From an uncultured Collinsella sp. (GTDB lineage: Bacteria > Actinomycetota > Coriobacteriia > Coriobacteriales > Coriobacteriaceae): a DNA stretch of 58,029 nt. This document shows, one piece after another, positions 18,325 to 31,568 of the stretch. The translations under genes were made by a program, and so were the position numbers. The notes under the pieces are model-generated. The model did not search any database and had not been told where the DNA came from. It saw only the letters and a program-made list of their open reading frames with translations. The stretch is from the NCBI GenBank assembly GCA_902491895.1, contig CABUJH010000006.1, positions 1 through 58,029 of the forward strand. The letters run 5' to 3'. Each line of letters starts with the position of its first letter. Position 1 is the first letter of the stretch.

Positions 18325-19716
18325 ATGGCATATGACGATAGGGAGACGGGGCTGACGGTCGAGGACCGCGGCTCAAAGTTGGGTCTTCCCCAAAACCAAG
18401 ATGCAGAGGCCAATGTACTGGCCGCTATGCTGCTATCGCCCGAGGTGGTCGAAGAGGCCCAGGTCGAGCTGCAGCCCGATGATTTCTACCGGCCCATTCA
18501 TAAGACCATCTACACCGCGATGGTCGATATGTACAACAGCCGCATTCCCATCGACTCCATCTCGCTGATCGATTACCTGCGAAGCATCAACAAGCTCGAT
18601 GCCGTGGGCGGCGAGGCCTACATTTTGGAGCTGATGGGTCAGACTCTGTCGCTCGTGAACTGGCAGCACCATGCCGCCATCGTTCGTCGCGATTCGATGC
18701 TGCGCGAGCTGATCGGCGCCACCAACGAGATCAACGCGCTGGCATATAACGCCCCCACCGACACCAAAGAGGTCGTGGAGCTAGCCGAGAGCAAGCTGCT
18801 CAAGGTCACGGCACGCGAGGTCAAGTCGAGCTACAAGACGCTGACCGAGTTTATGGTTGAGGCCTATAACGAGGCCGAGGAAGTGTGTCAGGCCGGTGGT
18901 CAGGCTGCGGGCGTGCCCACGGGCTTCCCGTCACTCGACCGCATGCTCATGGGCTTCCGCGAGGGCCAGCTCATCATTATCGGCGCCCGCCCTGCTGTGG
19001 GTAAGACGTCGTTCGCCCTGAATCTGGCGCTCAACGCTGCCGCTGCCGGTTATACCGTCGGCTTCTTCTCGCTGGAGATGTCGGGCAAAGAAATTGCCCA
19101 GCGTCTGATTTGCGCCTACGCCATGATCTCGATCAGTGACTTCCGCATGGGCCGCATTAGCCCCGAGCAGTGGGCCAATATCAACGAGGCCACGCAGACC
19201 TTGTCCAAGCTCGATATTCTGATTGACGATACGCCCGGCACCACAGTGACCGAGATTCGCGCCAAGAGCCGCCGCATGCTCCATAACAAGGAGAAGGCAA
19301 TCATCATCCTGGACTACCTGCAGCTGGTGAGTCCTCCGCCGGGACGCCGCTCCGAGAGCCGTACCGTCGAGGTTTCGGAGATGTCGCGTGGTCTGAAGAT
19401 CATGGCCAAGGAGCTCAAGATCCCGCTCATCGCGCTGTCGCAGCTCTCGCGTCAGGTCGAATCCCGTACCGGCAAGCGCCCGCAGCTTTCCGACCTTCGT
19501 GAATCGGGCTCCATCGAGCAGGACGCCGATATCGTTATGTTCTTGGACCGCTCCGCCGACGAGGCCGAGGCCTCGCGCGACGATCGACCCGACGAGGGCG
19601 TTACGCGTATCGTCGTGGCCAAGAACCGTTCGGGCCCGATCGGCGACGTCGATCTGATGTTCCTGCCGGCATCCACCAAGTTCTATGAGCTTGATGGGGC
19701 ACATGCCGAGGAGTAG
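18325..19716 (+). CDS. dnaB: Replicative DNA helicase
   Basis: 463 residues, a RecA-fold hexameric helicase that unwinds DNA at the replication fork. The N-terminal helical domain begins at LPQNQDAEANVLAAMLL. The ATPase domain has Walker A ARPAVGKTS (~residue 220), Walker B IIILDYLQL, and the DnaB motif LSQLSRQVE...DLRESGSIEQDAD. There is no intein. Three in-frame ATG codons are possible; 18325 is chosen because GAGGA ends 5 bases upstream. It follows the rpsF operon, a frequent order. Confidence 0.95.
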   Translation: MAYDDRETGLTVEDRGSKLGLPQNQDAEANVLAAMLLSPEVVEEAQVELQPDDFYRPIHKTIYTAMVDMYNSRIPIDSISLIDYLRSINKLDAVGGEAYILELMGQTLSLVNWQHHAAIVRRDSMLRELIGATNEINALAYNAPTDTKEVVELAESKLLKVTAREVKSSYKTLTEFMVEAYNEAEEVCQAGGQAAGVPTGFPSLDRMLMGFREGQLIIIGARPAVGKTSFALNLALNAAAAGYTVGFFSLEMSGKEIAQRLICAYAMISISDFRMGRISPEQWANINEATQTLSKLDILIDDTPGTTVTEIRAKSRRMLHNKEKAIIILDYLQLVSPPPGRRSESRTVEVSEMSRGLKIMAKELKIPLIALSQLSRQVESRTGKRPQLSDLRESGSIEQDADIVMFLDRSADEAEASRDDRPDEGVTRIVVAKNRSGPIGDVDLMFLPASTKFYELDGAHAEE

Positions 19717-19809
19717 GACAGGCGCCCGTTGCACGGGTATACTGGGAATGTTTTGTGCTTCTGCGTGCCGGCGTGGCGCGTAGACAGTCCATGAATGTAA
19801 GGAGTAAAC

Positions 19810-21096
<1,287 letters not shown>

Positions 21097-21118
21097 TCGG
21101 GACTATTTGGTTATTGCG

Positions 21119-21160
21119 ATATACCCCTTTGCAGCCCGGACGGGCGGCCGAGGGGTATAT
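21119..21160 (+). terminator. Hairpin between purA and purD
   Basis: ATATACCCCT (21119-21128) pairs with AGGGGTATAT (21151-21160), with a GC-rich inner stem GCCCG/CGGGC. The following TTTGCTTGC is only weakly T-rich, so it could be a partial terminator or attenuator upstream of purD. Confidence 0.55.
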
Positions 21161-21214
21161 TTGCTTGCAAAGGGCTCGCGCGGAGCGGGCCGTTCATCCA
21201 TAGAGGAGGCACCC

Positions 21215-22519
21215 TTGAAGGCGGACACTCAAACCATCGACATCCTGTTGTTGGGCAGCGGCGGCCGTGAGCATGCTTTGGCAGCCAAGCTCGCAGCATC
21301 ACCGCGCGCCGGCAAGCTCTACATTGCGCCGGGCAACGGCGGCACCGCGAGCTGCGGCGAGAACGTTGTTCTCGACGACTGCGATCCTGCGGCCGTGGCG
21401 GCGTTTGCGCAGAGCCACGGATGCGGACTTGTGGTAATTGGCCCCGAGGCTCCGCTCGTGGCGGGCGTGGCCGACGCCGTGCGCGCGGCGGGTATTCCCT
21501 GCTTTGGCCCGGGTGCCGAGGGCGCCCAGATGGAGGGCTCCAAGCTGTTCTCCAAGCAGCTCATGGAGCGCGCCGGTATCCCTACGGCGGCCTACGGCTC
21601 GTTTACCGACGAGGCTTCGGCTCTTGCCTACGTGCGCGAGCAGGGCGCCCCGCTGGTCGTCAAGGCCGACGGCCTTGCCGCGGGCAAGGGCGTTATCGTG
21701 GCAACCGAGCTTGCGCAGGCCGAGGAGGCCGTGCGCGAGTGTTTTGGCGGCACCTTTGGCGATGCCGGCAACACCGTGGTTATCGAGGAGATGCTCGTTG
21801 GCCCCGAGTGCTCGCTGCTGGCCTTTACCGACGGCAAGACCGTTCGCCCCATGGCCACCTCGCAGGACCACAAGCGCGCGCTCGAGGGCGACAAGGGCCC
21901 CAACACCGGTGGCATGGGCGTCTACAGCCCGGTGCCCATCGTGACTGACGAGGAGCACGCCACGATGGTGAAGGTCATGGAGCAGACCGTGGCCGAGCTC
22001 GCTGTCGAGGGTATCGACTACCGCGGCTGCCTGTACGGCGGCTTTATGCTCACGCCTGCCGGCCCCAAGGTGCTGGAGTTCAATGCCCGCTTTGGCGACC
22101 CCGAGACGCAGGTCGTGCTGCCGCGCCTTAAGAACGACCTGGTCGAGGTCATGCTGGCTTGTGCCAACTGCGAGCTCGATCAGATTGAGCTCGACTGGCG
22201 TGACGAGTGGGCCGTGGCCGTTGTCCTGACGAGCGCGGGCTATCCCGGCAGCTACGAGAAGGGCAAGGTCATCACCGGTATCGCCGATGCCGAGGCCATG
22301 GAGAACGTGACCGTGTACCACGCGGGCACCGCCGTGGTGGACGGCCAGCTCGTGACCAATGGTGGCCGCGTGCTTGCCGTGACCGCTCTGGGCGACACGT
22401 TCGAGAACGCTCGCAACCTTGCCTACGAGGCCTGCGAGAAGATTGATTTTGAGGGCAAGACCCTGCGTCACGACATCGGCCTGCGCGCGCTGCGCGGCCG
22501 CGACGCCTGGGATGCCTAA
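21215..22519 (+). CDS. purD: Phosphoribosylamine-glycine ligase
   Basis: 434 residues. GAR synthetase joins glycine to phosphoribosylamine, the second step of purine synthesis, with ATP. The fold is ATP-grasp: the N-terminal LLLGSGGREHALAAKL, the ATP-binding VVKADGLAAGKGV, and C-terminal FNARFGDPETQVVLPRL are diagnostic. The TTG at 21215 is taken as the start because GAGGAGG ends 5 bases upstream; codons before it overlap the hairpin region. A Nudix gene follows 20 bases later. Confidence 0.95.
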   Translation: MKADTQTIDILLLGSGGREHALAAKLAASPRAGKLYIAPGNGGTASCGENVVLDDCDPAAVAAFAQSHGCGLVVIGPEAPLVAGVADAVRAAGIPCFGPGAEGAQMEGSKLFSKQLMERAGIPTAAYGSFTDEASALAYVREQGAPLVVKADGLAAGKGVIVATELAQAEEAVRECFGGTFGDAGNTVVIEEMLVGPECSLLAFTDGKTVRPMATSQDHKRALEGDKGPNTGGMGVYSPVPIVTDEEHATMVKVMEQTVAELAVEGIDYRGCLYGGFMLTPAGPKVLEFNARFGDPETQVVLPRLKNDLVEVMLACANCELDQIELDWRDEWAVAVVLTSAGYPGSYEKGKVITGIADAEAMENVTVYHAGTAVVDGQLVTNGGRVLAVTALGDTFENARNLAYEACEKIDFEGKTLRHDIGLRALRGRDAWDA

Positions 22520-22540
22520 AATCCGAGAGGAATGAGACGG

Positions 22541-23236
22541 ATGGACGAGAAGAACGAAGAGCTCGTGGACGCGCAGATCGTCGACGAGGACAGCCGCATG
22601 TATGGGCACGCCGAGGGCGAGCCTGGTGGCGAGGTCGCTGACGAGCCGGCACTGGTGCTGGGCGACGACGACCCGCACGATGCCGAGCTGCACGAGAAGA
22701 TTCTTTCGGAGGAGTGCGCCTGGAAGGGCAAGATTCTCGACGTCCACCGTCTTGAGGTTGAGCTGCCCAACGGTCACCGCAGCGCCCGCGATATCGTTCG
22801 CCATCCGGGTGCGGCGGCCGTTGTGGCACTGACCGAGAGCGGCAAGATCGTACTGGTGCGTCAGTACCGCACCGCCATCGACCGCGTGACGGTCGAGATT
22901 CCTGCCGGCAAGCTCGACCCGGGCGAGGACCCGCTCGATTGCGCCAAGCGCGAACTGCATGAGGAGACGGGCTTTAAGGCTGGTCGTATTCGCTTTTTGA
23001 CGTCGATTGTCACGTCCTGCGGTTTTTGCGATGAGATCATCCACATCTACTTGGCTACCAAGCTCGAGTTTGATGCGCCCAACCCCGATGATGACGAGTT
23101 TGTCAACGTGGACCTGGTGCCGCTGCACGAGCTGATCGACGCCGTGCTCGACGGCAAGATCGAAGACGCCAAGACCGTCGTAGGCGCGCTTGCCTGCGAC
23201 AGCATCGCGCACCGACTAGGCGGGGCCGAGCTTTAA
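22541..23236 (+). CDS. Nudix hydrolase, ADP-ribose pyrophosphatase type
   Basis: 231 residues. The Nudix box is intact at ~122-144 (GKLDPGE, seven residues, then RELHEETGF), providing the metal-binding glutamates for diphosphate hydrolysis. The surrounding sequence (IVLVRQYRTAIDR, VEIPAGKLD) is typical of ADP-ribose/ADP-sugar pyrophosphatases (NudF group). The first ~60 residues form an acidic extension not needed for the fold. The start is ambiguous: ATG 22532 is almost inside the GAGAGG site, so 22541 is preferred. It directly follows purD. Confidence 0.85.
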   Translation: MDEKNEELVDAQIVDEDSRMYGHAEGEPGGEVADEPALVLGDDDPHDAELHEKILSEECAWKGKILDVHRLEVELPNGHRSARDIVRHPGAAAVVALTESGKIVLVRQYRTAIDRVTVEIPAGKLDPGEDPLDCAKRELHEETGFKAGRIRFLTSIVTSCGFCDEIIHIYLATKLEFDAPNPDDDEFVNVDLVPLHELIDAVLDGKIEDAKTVVGALACDSIAHRLGGAEL

Positions 23237-23275
23237 CGAGCGGGGATGATCCCGCAGGTTTGTGTAAGTCAGCGA

Positions 23276-23373
23276 AAGTGCTCCATTTGAGACAAGGTGG
23301 CCTAAAAGAGGAGGGAAGCGTATGGATATACGCGACCGACGATTGAAGGCCAGATTGTCCAAATGGAGCACTT
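23276..23373 (+). promoter_or_regulatory. Long inverted repeat in the leader of the ABC exporter gene
   Basis: Arms 23276-23303 and 23347-23373 match as reverse complements over ~27 bp with one bulge and about two mismatches (outer part AAGTGCTCCATTTG perfect). The loop contains a strong GAGGAGGG and ATG (23322) in frame with the exporter. A second perfect hairpin, ACGCGGTTT/AAACCGCGT (23390-23411), immediately precedes the ribosome site of the ATG at 23421. This layout suggests RNA-level or repressor control of the exporter. Confidence 0.55.
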
Positions 23374-23420
23374 GCAGCGTCGAGACGAAACGCGGTTTGG
23401 TAAAACCGCGTAAGGTGATT

Positions 23421-25193
23421 ATGCTGAAGAGGTTTTTGTCTTATTACAAGCCCCAGATGGGGCTTTTTGTTGCTGATACTGTTTGTGCTCTGGTGCTTGC
23501 CGCCATTGACCTGGCGTTCCCTATTATTCTGCGCAATTTGACCGGTGGGCTATTTACTCAGGGTCAGGCTGCCATTATGCAGGCGCTCGGCATGATCGCG
23601 GTGGGCTTGGTGCTGATGTATGCCGTCCGCTGCGCCTGCCGCTATTTTGTGAGCTATTGGGGTCACGTGATGGGCGCGCGTATGGAGTCCAAAATGCGCG
23701 AGGACCTGTTCGACCAGTATGAGCGCTTTAGCTTTGCATACTTCGACCGCAACAGCTCGGGCGACATGATGAGCCGCGTGGTCAACGACCTGTTCGATAT
23801 CTGCGAGGCGGCGCACCACGTGCCCGAGTGGATCATCATCTGCGGCATCGAGATTATCGGCTCGTTTGTGATCCTCTTTACCATTGCCCCGGTGCTGGCG
23901 CTCGCCATGGCCGTGGTGACGGCGGCGTTTGCGGTCATCATGTTTTGGCAGAACATGCGCATGCGCGAGGTCTTTAGCGACAACCGCAAAAAAATCAGCG
24001 GCATCAATGCGCAGCTGCAGGATTCGCTGGCGGGCATGCGTGTGGTCAAGAGCTTTGCCAATGAGGAGACCGAACGCTTCAAGTTCCGCGCCTCAAACAA
24101 TCGCTATCTTTCGTCCAAGGAGAACATGTATCACGCCATGGGCGTCTATACCGCGACGTATGGCCTGCTCTCGGGTGTGCTCTATGTGATCGTGGTGCTG
24201 CTGGGCGGCTGGCTGGTCGCCCAGGGACAGCTGCAGGCGGTCGATATGGCGACCTTTGCACTCTATATTTCGCTGTTCTGCACGCCGCTCGAGACGCTCG
24301 TCAATTCGGCCGAAACGTATCAGAAGGCTATCGCCGGCTTTAAACGTATGGACGAGGTGCTCTCGACCGCGCCGGATATCCAGGACAAGCCGGGCGCTAC
24401 GGATCTGCAGGTGACTGCCGGCGCCGTGGAGTATCACGACGTGTGCTTTAACTACGAGGATGTCGAGCTGGGCGAGGGCTATGCCGACGAGCGTCCCGTT
24501 ATCGACCATATGAATCTGTCCATCAAGCCCGGGCAGACCATCGCGCTGGTTGGCCCTTCGGGCGGTGGCAAGTCCACGACCTGTTCGCTGCTGCCGCGCT
24601 TTTATGACGTGGCTGCCGGATCCATTAGCATCGACGGCCAGGACGTGCGCGATGTGACGCAGCAGAGCCTGCGCCGCGCCATCGGCCTGGTGCAGCAGGA
24701 TGTCTATCTATTTGACGGTACGATTGGCGAGAACATCGCCTACGGCAAGCCGGGCGCCACGGCAGAAGAGATCGCCGAGGCCGCCCGTCGCGCCAACATC
24801 GATGCCTTTATCGAGTCGCTTCCGCAGGGCTACGACACCGTGGTGGGCGAGCGCGGCAGCCGTCTTTCGGGCGGACAGAAGCAGCGCGTTGCCATCGCGC
24901 GCGTGTTTCTCAAGAACCCCAAGATCCTGATTTTGGACGAGGCGACGAGTGCTTTGGATAACGAGAGCGAGGAGGCGGTGCAGGAGTCACTCGAAGAGCT
25001 GGCACGCGGCCGCACCACGATTATTATCGCCCACCGTCTTTCGACCATTAAGCATGCCGATGAGATTGCGACCGTTGAGCATGGTCGCGTTGTGGAGCGT
25101 GGCACGCACGAGGAGCTTCTCGCCCGTGGCGGCACCTATGCCCGTTACTATCGAATGCAGTTCGAAGGTGCGCGTGCGCACGAGCTCGACTGA
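23421..25193 (+). CDS. ABC exporter, fused permease and ATPase (MsbA/LmrA type)
   Basis: 590 residues. An N-terminal six-helix exporter domain (~1-300) precedes an ATPase domain with Walker A GPSGGGKST, Q-loop VQQDVYLFDGT, signature RLSGGQKQRVAIAR, Walker B ILILDEATSAL and the H-loop IIIAHRLSTI. It would work as a homodimer or with an unseen partner, exporting a lipid, drug or peptide; the substrate cannot be deduced. The start at 23421 fits the family, whose members begin close to the first helix. An upstream in-frame ATG at 23322 has a much better ribosome site and would add 33 very basic residues, so both starts are possible. Confidence 0.85.
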   Translation: MLKRFLSYYKPQMGLFVADTVCALVLAAIDLAFPIILRNLTGGLFTQGQAAIMQALGMIAVGLVLMYAVRCACRYFVSYWGHVMGARMESKMREDLFDQYERFSFAYFDRNSSGDMMSRVVNDLFDICEAAHHVPEWIIICGIEIIGSFVILFTIAPVLALAMAVVTAAFAVIMFWQNMRMREVFSDNRKKISGINAQLQDSLAGMRVVKSFANEETERFKFRASNNRYLSSKENMYHAMGVYTATYGLLSGVLYVIVVLLGGWLVAQGQLQAVDMATFALYISLFCTPLETLVNSAETYQKAIAGFKRMDEVLSTAPDIQDKPGATDLQVTAGAVEYHDVCFNYEDVELGEGYADERPVIDHMNLSIKPGQTIALVGPSGGGKSTTCSLLPRFYDVAAGSISIDGQDVRDVTQQSLRRAIGLVQQDVYLFDGTIGENIAYGKPGATAEEIAEAARRANIDAFIESLPQGYDTVVGERGSRLSGGQKQRVAIARVFLKNPKILILDEATSALDNESEEAVQESLEELARGRTTIIIAHRLSTIKHADEIATVEHGRVVERGTHEELLARGGTYARYYRMQFEGARAHELD

Positions 25194-25212
25194 TTGATAT
25201 GACAGGAAGTTT

Positions 25213-26178
25213 ATGGCTGACAAGAACCCTTTGACTCCGGAAGAAGTGACGGAGTTATTCTCCGAAATCGATGCATCCGGCGTCTTGGATCCCACGCTCG
25301 CCAAAAAGCGTACCGAGCGCATGCGTGAGAAGGAGGCTGCGGCCAAGCGCGGTGACAAAGCGGCGCTAGCGCAGCTGCGCAGCGAGGACCGCGCGAGCCA
25401 GGCAAAACATATCGACCCGCTGTCCGAGGACGATCCTTCGGGCTCGCAGGTGAGCCATACCATTACGAAGACCGCGATGGCCGTGGTCATCGGTATTTTG
25501 GTGCTGATCGTGGGCATGCAGATTGGCTACGGCGTGATGCGTCGTCTGAACACCGCCAACCTGTCCGAGAGCGTTTCGGTCGATACCGTTTCGACCGCGC
25601 TCAAGGGTGGACTTGAATGGGGCAACGGCTTTACGCAGTTCCCGCTCGACTTCACCGTCGATGAAGCCGATGAACGCACGGGCACGGTCGAGGTGACGGT
25701 GTTGGACACATCGTCTGCCAACGAGCTCGAGCTGCTGTCCAACGGGCAGATTCAGGCCGCGGCGCTTGCGACCAACGCGTTGCTCAACGATAAGATCGAC
25801 CGCGTGGTGTATAACGTTCACGCCTATATCGACGAGGATAGCAACATTCAGCACGATTCCTTCTTTGGCATGTTCCCCGCGCGCGGCCACCAGAGCGCCA
25901 TTTTGACGTTCGTGTGGACCAAGAGCTCATCCAACGCCACGAGTATCGACTGGAAGATGCGCATCGTGAGTATGGATGACACCATCGCCGAGCGCATTCA
26001 GAAGCAGGTGAACTCGGTGTCGTCGTTGATTGAGGACCCGGTGGTGAGCCAGACCAAGATTGACGAGGAAAAAGCCGAGCGCGATCTGGAGCATCGTCTG
26101 CATGGCCGCGAGATTTTCCGTGGCGGCAAGCCCGATCGCACACCGTCCGAACTGCTGGAGCAGGACAAGAAAAAATAA
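25213..26178 (+). CDS. Single-pass membrane protein of unknown function
   Basis: 321 residues. A charged cytoplasmic N-terminus (~90 residues, Lys/Glu/Ala-rich) is followed by one transmembrane helix (MAVVIGILVLIVGMQIGYGVM) and an extracytoplasmic domain of ~200 residues with regular beta/alpha character. There is no signal peptide, lipobox or sortase signal. The C-terminus is again charged. AGGAAG precedes the ATG, and it starts 19 bases after the exporter, so the two are probably co-transcribed. No family recognised. Confidence 0.6.
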   Translation: MADKNPLTPEEVTELFSEIDASGVLDPTLAKKRTERMREKEAAAKRGDKAALAQLRSEDRASQAKHIDPLSEDDPSGSQVSHTITKTAMAVVIGILVLIVGMQIGYGVMRRLNTANLSESVSVDTVSTALKGGLEWGNGFTQFPLDFTVDEADERTGTVEVTVLDTSSANELELLSNGQIQAAALATNALLNDKIDRVVYNVHAYIDEDSNIQHDSFFGMFPARGHQSAILTFVWTKSSSNATSIDWKMRIVSMDDTIAERIQKQVNSVSSLIEDPVVSQTKIDEEKAERDLEHRLHGREIFRGGKPDRTPSELLEQDKKK

Positions 26179-26184
26179 GACGCC

Positions 26185-26225
26185 ATCATCCCGCGTGAGC
26201 CACAAGCCCCGCGGGATGATTTTTC
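26185..26225 (+). terminator. Terminator after the exporter operon
   Basis: ATCATCCCGCG (26185-26195) pairs with CGCGGGATGAT (26210-26220), followed by TTTTT. Confidence 0.85.
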
Positions 26226-26346
26226 TGGGACGGGGATTAAAAAACATTATGCATAGAAAGTCATAATTATCATTTCGTAAACATTTCGATGAAATTAACG
26301 CCATGAGGCATGCTTGCGGTTACAATACCGCGAGGCCTAACTACAC

Positions 26347-26380
26347 ACCTTTAAGCCGGTCCTGTGAGACCGGGAAGGAG
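26347..26380 (+). promoter_or_regulatory. PyrR-binding-type RNA hairpin covering the carA ribosome site
   Basis: CCGGTC (26356-26361) and GACCGG (26368-26373) close a hexaloop CTGTGA; the sequence GTCCTGTGAGAC matches the conserved PyrR-binding loop of pyr operon leaders. A lower stem pairs CCTT (26348-26351) with AAGG (26375-26378), across an internal bulge on the 5' side. That AAGG is part of the carA Shine-Dalgarno AAGGAG, so binding would block translation, as established for PyrR in mycobacteria. PyrR itself is outside this window. Confidence 0.75.
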
Positions 26381-26384
26381 AATT

Positions 26385-27824
26385 ATGGCGAACAACCATA
26401 CCGCGGGCGCTGCCGCCCGCACCTTCGCGCCCAGCGAGCTTTGCCAGCGTATGCTGGCCAAAACCAGCAAGGGCACCTGCGGTCCCTGCATCCTGTATCT
26501 TGAGGATGGGACCATTTTTTATGGACGTGCATGCGGCGCCGAGGGCACCGCGACCGGCGAAGTTTGCTTCAACACCTCGCTCGAGGGCTACTTTGAGGTC
26601 ATGACCGACCCGAGTTATGCCGGCCAAATCGTAACCATGACCTATCCGCAGATCGGCAACTACGGTATCGACGAGACCGACGTCCAGTCGGCCTTCCCCG
26701 GCGACGCCGTGTGCCCTGCGAGCGCTCCGGCCATGCGCGGCATGATCGTTCGCGACATGTGCGCCACGCCTTCTAACTGGCGCTCGGCCGTGAGCGTGCC
26801 GGAGTACCTGCGCGCTCACGGCATCGTCGCTATCGAGGGTGTCGACACTCGCGCCCTGGTGCGCCACCTGCGCGACAATGGTTCCAAGATGGGCATTATT
26901 TCGACCGAGATCTTCGACGTCGACGAGCTTGCCGAGCGTCTGGCCGCAGCGCCCACGCTGGTAGGCGAGAACCTGGTCAAGACCGTAAGTTGCCCCGTAC
27001 CTCACGAGTTTGTGGCCGCCGACCTGCCTGCCACGCATGACTTTGCGCTTACGGCTGCCGCTCCTGCCCGTCACAAAGTGGTCGCCTACGACTGCGGTGT
27101 GAAGCGCGGCATTCTGGAGGGTCTGGTCCGCGCCGGCTGCGACCTTACCGTCGTGCCGTGGGATACGCCCGCGAGTGAGGTGCTCGACATGAATCCCGAC
27201 GGCGTCTTTTTGTCCAATGGCCCCGGCGACCCCGACGCCGTGGTGGAGACCTACGAGCAGGTGCAGCAGCTGATCGGCAAGGTGCCGGTCTTTGGTATTT
27301 GTCTTGGTCACCAGATGATCAGCCTGGCCTGCGGCGCCCAGATGGAAAAGCTTAAGTTCGGTCACCGCGGTGGCAACCAGCCGGTTATGAACCTGGTAAG
27401 CCGCCGTGTGGAGATCACCGCGCAAAACCATGGCTTTGGCCTGCTGTTCCCCAGCTTGGGCAAGCTTGTCCCCGAGCTTTCCGGCGGCGAGACCGAGCAT
27501 GCGGCCGATGGAGATCTGCGCGTCTGGGTGCGCCGCGGAATCGCGCCGGTCGTGATGAACGAGCGCTTTGGTCGCATTCGCCTGACACATGTGAACCTCA
27601 ACGACGGCACCGCCGAGGGCATCCAGCTGCTCGACGCACCGTGCTTCTCGGTCCAGTACCACCCCGAGGCCTCGCCTGGCCCCACCGATGCCCACTATCT
27701 CTTTACCGCCTTTACGCGACTCATGGACGGCGAGGAGAACTACCTGGACATCGACACCGCGAAGGACCGCCTTGCCGGCTGGAACTTTGCTGAGTCCGAG
27801 ACCGCTGAGACCGAGGAGAACTAA
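26385..27824 (+). CDS. carA: Carbamoyl-phosphate synthase, small (glutaminase) subunit
   Basis: 479 residues from the ATG at 26385, with AAGGAG four bases upstream. It is the glutamine amidotransferase subunit that feeds ammonia to CarB for carbamoyl phosphate, used in pyrimidine and arginine synthesis. The N-terminal domain has the CarA pattern (ILYLEDGTIFYGRACGAEG), then the class I GATase with nucleophile Cys in FGICLGHQM and the His/Glu pair in YHPEASPGP. An N-terminal ~35-residue extension precedes the core, and the region around 395-440 is longer than in E. coli. Probably controlled by the PyrR-type hairpin. Confidence 0.95.
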   Translation: MANNHTAGAAARTFAPSELCQRMLAKTSKGTCGPCILYLEDGTIFYGRACGAEGTATGEVCFNTSLEGYFEVMTDPSYAGQIVTMTYPQIGNYGIDETDVQSAFPGDAVCPASAPAMRGMIVRDMCATPSNWRSAVSVPEYLRAHGIVAIEGVDTRALVRHLRDNGSKMGIISTEIFDVDELAERLAAAPTLVGENLVKTVSCPVPHEFVAADLPATHDFALTAAAPARHKVVAYDCGVKRGILEGLVRAGCDLTVVPWDTPASEVLDMNPDGVFLSNGPGDPDAVVETYEQVQQLIGKVPVFGICLGHQMISLACGAQMEKLKFGHRGGNQPVMNLVSRRVEITAQNHGFGLLFPSLGKLVPELSGGETEHAADGDLRVWVRRGIAPVVMNERFGRIRLTHVNLNDGTAEGIQLLDAPCFSVQYHPEASPGPTDAHYLFTAFTRLMDGEENYLDIDTAKDRLAGWNFAESETAETEEN

Positions 27825-27825
27825 T

Positions 27826-31140
<3,315 letters not shown>

Positions 31141-31568
31141 TGTGACCTGTCCGGCCGGGGCGGGAGGGGCCGAGATTTCCCCCTTTCGCTCCGGCTGCAA
31201 GCAGAGTCGCTCAGGAGGAAACTCGGCCCCTCCCGCCCCGGCCTGCGGTGACTTGGCTGCTCCGTGTGCTGCGGAAGGGGCTTTGCGCGATGACTAGGGC
31301 TGAATAAAAAGTGAGTGTGGGATCCGCCGTTCGTTCGAACGGCGGATCCCACGTTAATATTTCAGCCAACGTACGTCATGGCAATTCCCGGTAGGTCGCA
31401 GGGTGGCGGCTGAGCCTTTCTCTCGGGAAACTTCGCGAAGCCCAGTTCCCGAGGGAAAGGCTCAGCCGCCACCACAAAGACCGCAGGGACGGGAGCAGCT
31501 ATACTACTCTCAGTAGTTAAGGGTCGCGGATTGGCCGCGTCGCCGCTCTCAACAGGAGGTCTTTGTTT
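31141..31568. repeat. Gene-free carB-purE spacer filled by three long hairpins
   Basis: Hairpin 1: 22-bp perfect GC stem, 31153-31174 with 31222-31243. Hairpin 2: GGGATCCGCCGTTCG with its complement (31319-31333 and 31336-31350, loop TT), extended by two pairs and preceded by AAAAA, so it can terminate minus-strand transcription. Hairpin 3: ~28-bp near-perfect stem, 31402-31430 with 31445-31473. The three differ in sequence. The first probably ends the carAB transcript. The purE promoter must lie in the last ~90 bases. Confidence 0.75.

Noticed and set aside
21119..21160. Purine riboswitch before purD
   Set aside because: None of the conserved loop sequences of the guanine/adenine riboswitch is seen; only a simple hairpin is present.
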